A DNA stretch of 6,845 bases from Acetobacteraceae bacterium (lineage in GTDB: Bacteria > Pseudomonadota > Alphaproteobacteria > Acetobacterales > Acetobacteraceae), in assembly GCA_947462945.1 (NCBI GenBank), contig CANHTE010000069.1, forward strand, positions 1-6,845. Reading direction: 5' to 3'. Numbering within the stretch: the first letter of the stretch is position 1; every line of letters starts with the position of its first letter. Below, in pieces: positions 6,296 to 6,845 of this stretch. Below the pieces are notes generated by a model. That model had not been told where the DNA came from. It was given only the letters and a program-made list of their open reading frames with translations, and ran no database searches. The position numbers were made by a program, and so were the translations under genes.

Positions 6296-6372
6296 CCTAG
6301 CCTCGAGTCTGGCCGCAATCATGGATGCAGATATGCATGAAATGCAAATTATTCTTCAGATTGTTTAGGCGC
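6296..6372 (-). promoter_or_regulatory. AT-rich leader of the polysaccharide operon with repeated ATGCA motif
   Basis: This gap between the Wzz-like gene and the transposase remnant is the most AT-rich stretch in the window (mainly 6330-6372) and is the only room for an operon promoter. ATGCA occurs three times, at 6325, 6333 and 6342, 8 and 9 bases apart. The last two copies also form the inverted repeat TGCAT-GAA-ATGCA (6334-6346). I cannot name convincing -35 and -10 boxes. A regulator-binding role is an inference from the repeats and position alone. Confidence 0.4.
6334..6346. repeat. Short inverted repeat TGCAT-GAA-ATGCA
   Basis: Perfect 5-base arms with a 3-base centre, 39 bases upstream of the chosen Wzz-like start codon. 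It is too short and lacks a T-run for a terminator. Its size would suit an operator half-site pair, but the assignment is speculative. Confidence 0.35.
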
Positions 6373-6698
6373 TTACCTTAGCCATGGGATGGTGGCTGCG
6401 AGCGTGACGACGGCGGGGCAGTTGCTTGCCGCCTTTTCGAAGCGGGTTGCGACCCGGCGGAATGGCTTCAGCTTGCTGAAGCACCACTTGATCAGGTGGC
6501 GCTGGGCGCAGAGGCGCTTGTCGAGCGGGTGTTTCCGAGCGGAAGCTGGGTTGTCGGGGATGACGGCCACAGCACCCTTGTCGCGCCACGGCGAGCCCGT
6601 GCGCATGATCCACAGCACGCCTTCGACAAACTTCGATGGTCAGGGCACCCGATGATCAGCGGCGCCAGCCGCTTCCACGCCGCGTCGCTCAGCATCAT
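6357..6698 (-). mobile_element. Degenerate IS5-family insertion sequence remnant
   Basis: The span holds both ends of an IS5-type (IS427/IS1031-like) transposase gene but only about 330 of the roughly 750 coding bases expected, so most of the middle is gone. The lower edge is set at CAGATTGTTTAGG (6357-6369), which looks like the kind of sequence seen at ends of this group. I could not find a matching inverted repeat on the other side, nor a target-site duplication, so both limits are approximate. It cannot transpose by itself. Confidence 0.6.
6373..6698 (-). pseudogene. IS5-family transposase, frameshifted and internally deleted
   Basis: The first 22 codons (6698-6633) read MMLSDAAWKRLAPLIIG and on to CPDHR, the N-terminus typical of IS5-family transposases. 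The frame then shifts near 6631-6632 and continues as FVEGVLWIMRTGSPWRD, another N-terminal family motif. At about 6577-6582 the sequence jumps directly to the C-terminal part, GAVAVIPDNP, then QRHLIKWCFSKLK and RRVATRFEKAASN, ending in PWLR. Missing is the central part, including the first two acidic residues of the DDE catalytic triad. In relatives I recall, the C-terminal motif is H-L-I-E, so the AAG codon at 6487-6489 would be a Glu-to-Lys change of the third catalytic residue. The gene is dead through at least two independent lesions. Family placement is firm at the IS5 level; the subgroup is less sure. Confidence 0.82.
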
Positions 6699-6845
6699 AT
6701 GAGCGCGTCAGCGATGCGCGTGCTTCGTTGGGGCGTCATCCCGATTTTGATGACCGGCAAGGGCCGCATGCGAGCCTGTGGGCGCCACCGCCGGAGCAGG
6801 CCCATCTCGGCCACCCGCTGCAGGTTCTGGCAGCGTCAGGAAGGC
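6699..6845. other. Right-edge stretch with no supported gene
   Basis: On the minus strand a frame is open from 6835 to its stop at 6695-6697 (46 codons) with G/C-rich third positions, containing MGLLRRWRPQARMRP and then LPVIKIGM. I do not recognise it, and a stop at 6836-6838 interrupts it on the side of the window edge. A plus-strand frame is also open from 6699 to the edge, with similar third-base composition and no recognisable motif. It may be flanking DNA or the outer part of the IS remnant. Confidence 0.3.

Noticed and set aside
6699..6845. Second inverted repeat matching the CAGATTGTTTAGG end of the IS remnant
   Set aside because: Read through to the window edge on both strands; no stretch pairs with it convincingly.

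Overview
The window is high-GC DNA with tightly packed genes, strong G/C preference at third codon positions, and a ubiE/aroE/coaE/dnaQ housekeeping block. This fits an alphaproteobacterium, most likely the Acetobacteraceae (Roseomonas-like). That placement is inferred from gene content and codon use, not from a marker-gene comparison.

Left part (1-3585). The 5' portion of mutM (DNA repair glycosylase) runs off the left edge on the minus strand. Back to back with it, a plus-strand run reads ubiE (ubiquinone methyltransferase), a PaaI-type hotdog thioesterase, aroE (shikimate dehydrogenase), coaE (last step of CoA synthesis) and dnaQ (proofreading exonuclease). Short gaps or 1- and 4-base overlaps suggest one transcript. 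mutM appears to start at a non-canonical ATC codon behind a very good Shine-Dalgarno sequence. ubiE has no visible Shine-Dalgarno and may be leaderless.

Middle (3554-6295), minus strand. Three overlapping genes form a minimal surface-polysaccharide operon: a Wzz-like chain-length regulator, a WaaL/Wzy-type O-antigen ligase/polymerase, and a small PglC-like phosphoglycosyltransferase. The last gene runs tail-to-tail into dnaQ with a 32-base overlap. No flippase, glycosyltransferase or export protein is present, so the cassette must work with genes elsewhere.

Right part (6296-6845). A short AT-rich leader containing a repeated ATGCA motif precedes the polysaccharide operon. Next to it is a decayed, internally deleted IS5-family transposase, with a frameshift and an apparent Glu-to-Lys change at the expected catalytic Glu. 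The last ~150 bases hold no gene I can support.

I see no tRNA, rRNA, CRISPR array, riboswitch or convincing intrinsic terminator. I found no clearly new system. The points most worth a second look are the mutM start codon, the stripped-down polysaccharide cassette with its repeat-bearing leader, and the minicistron between ubiE and the thioesterase.
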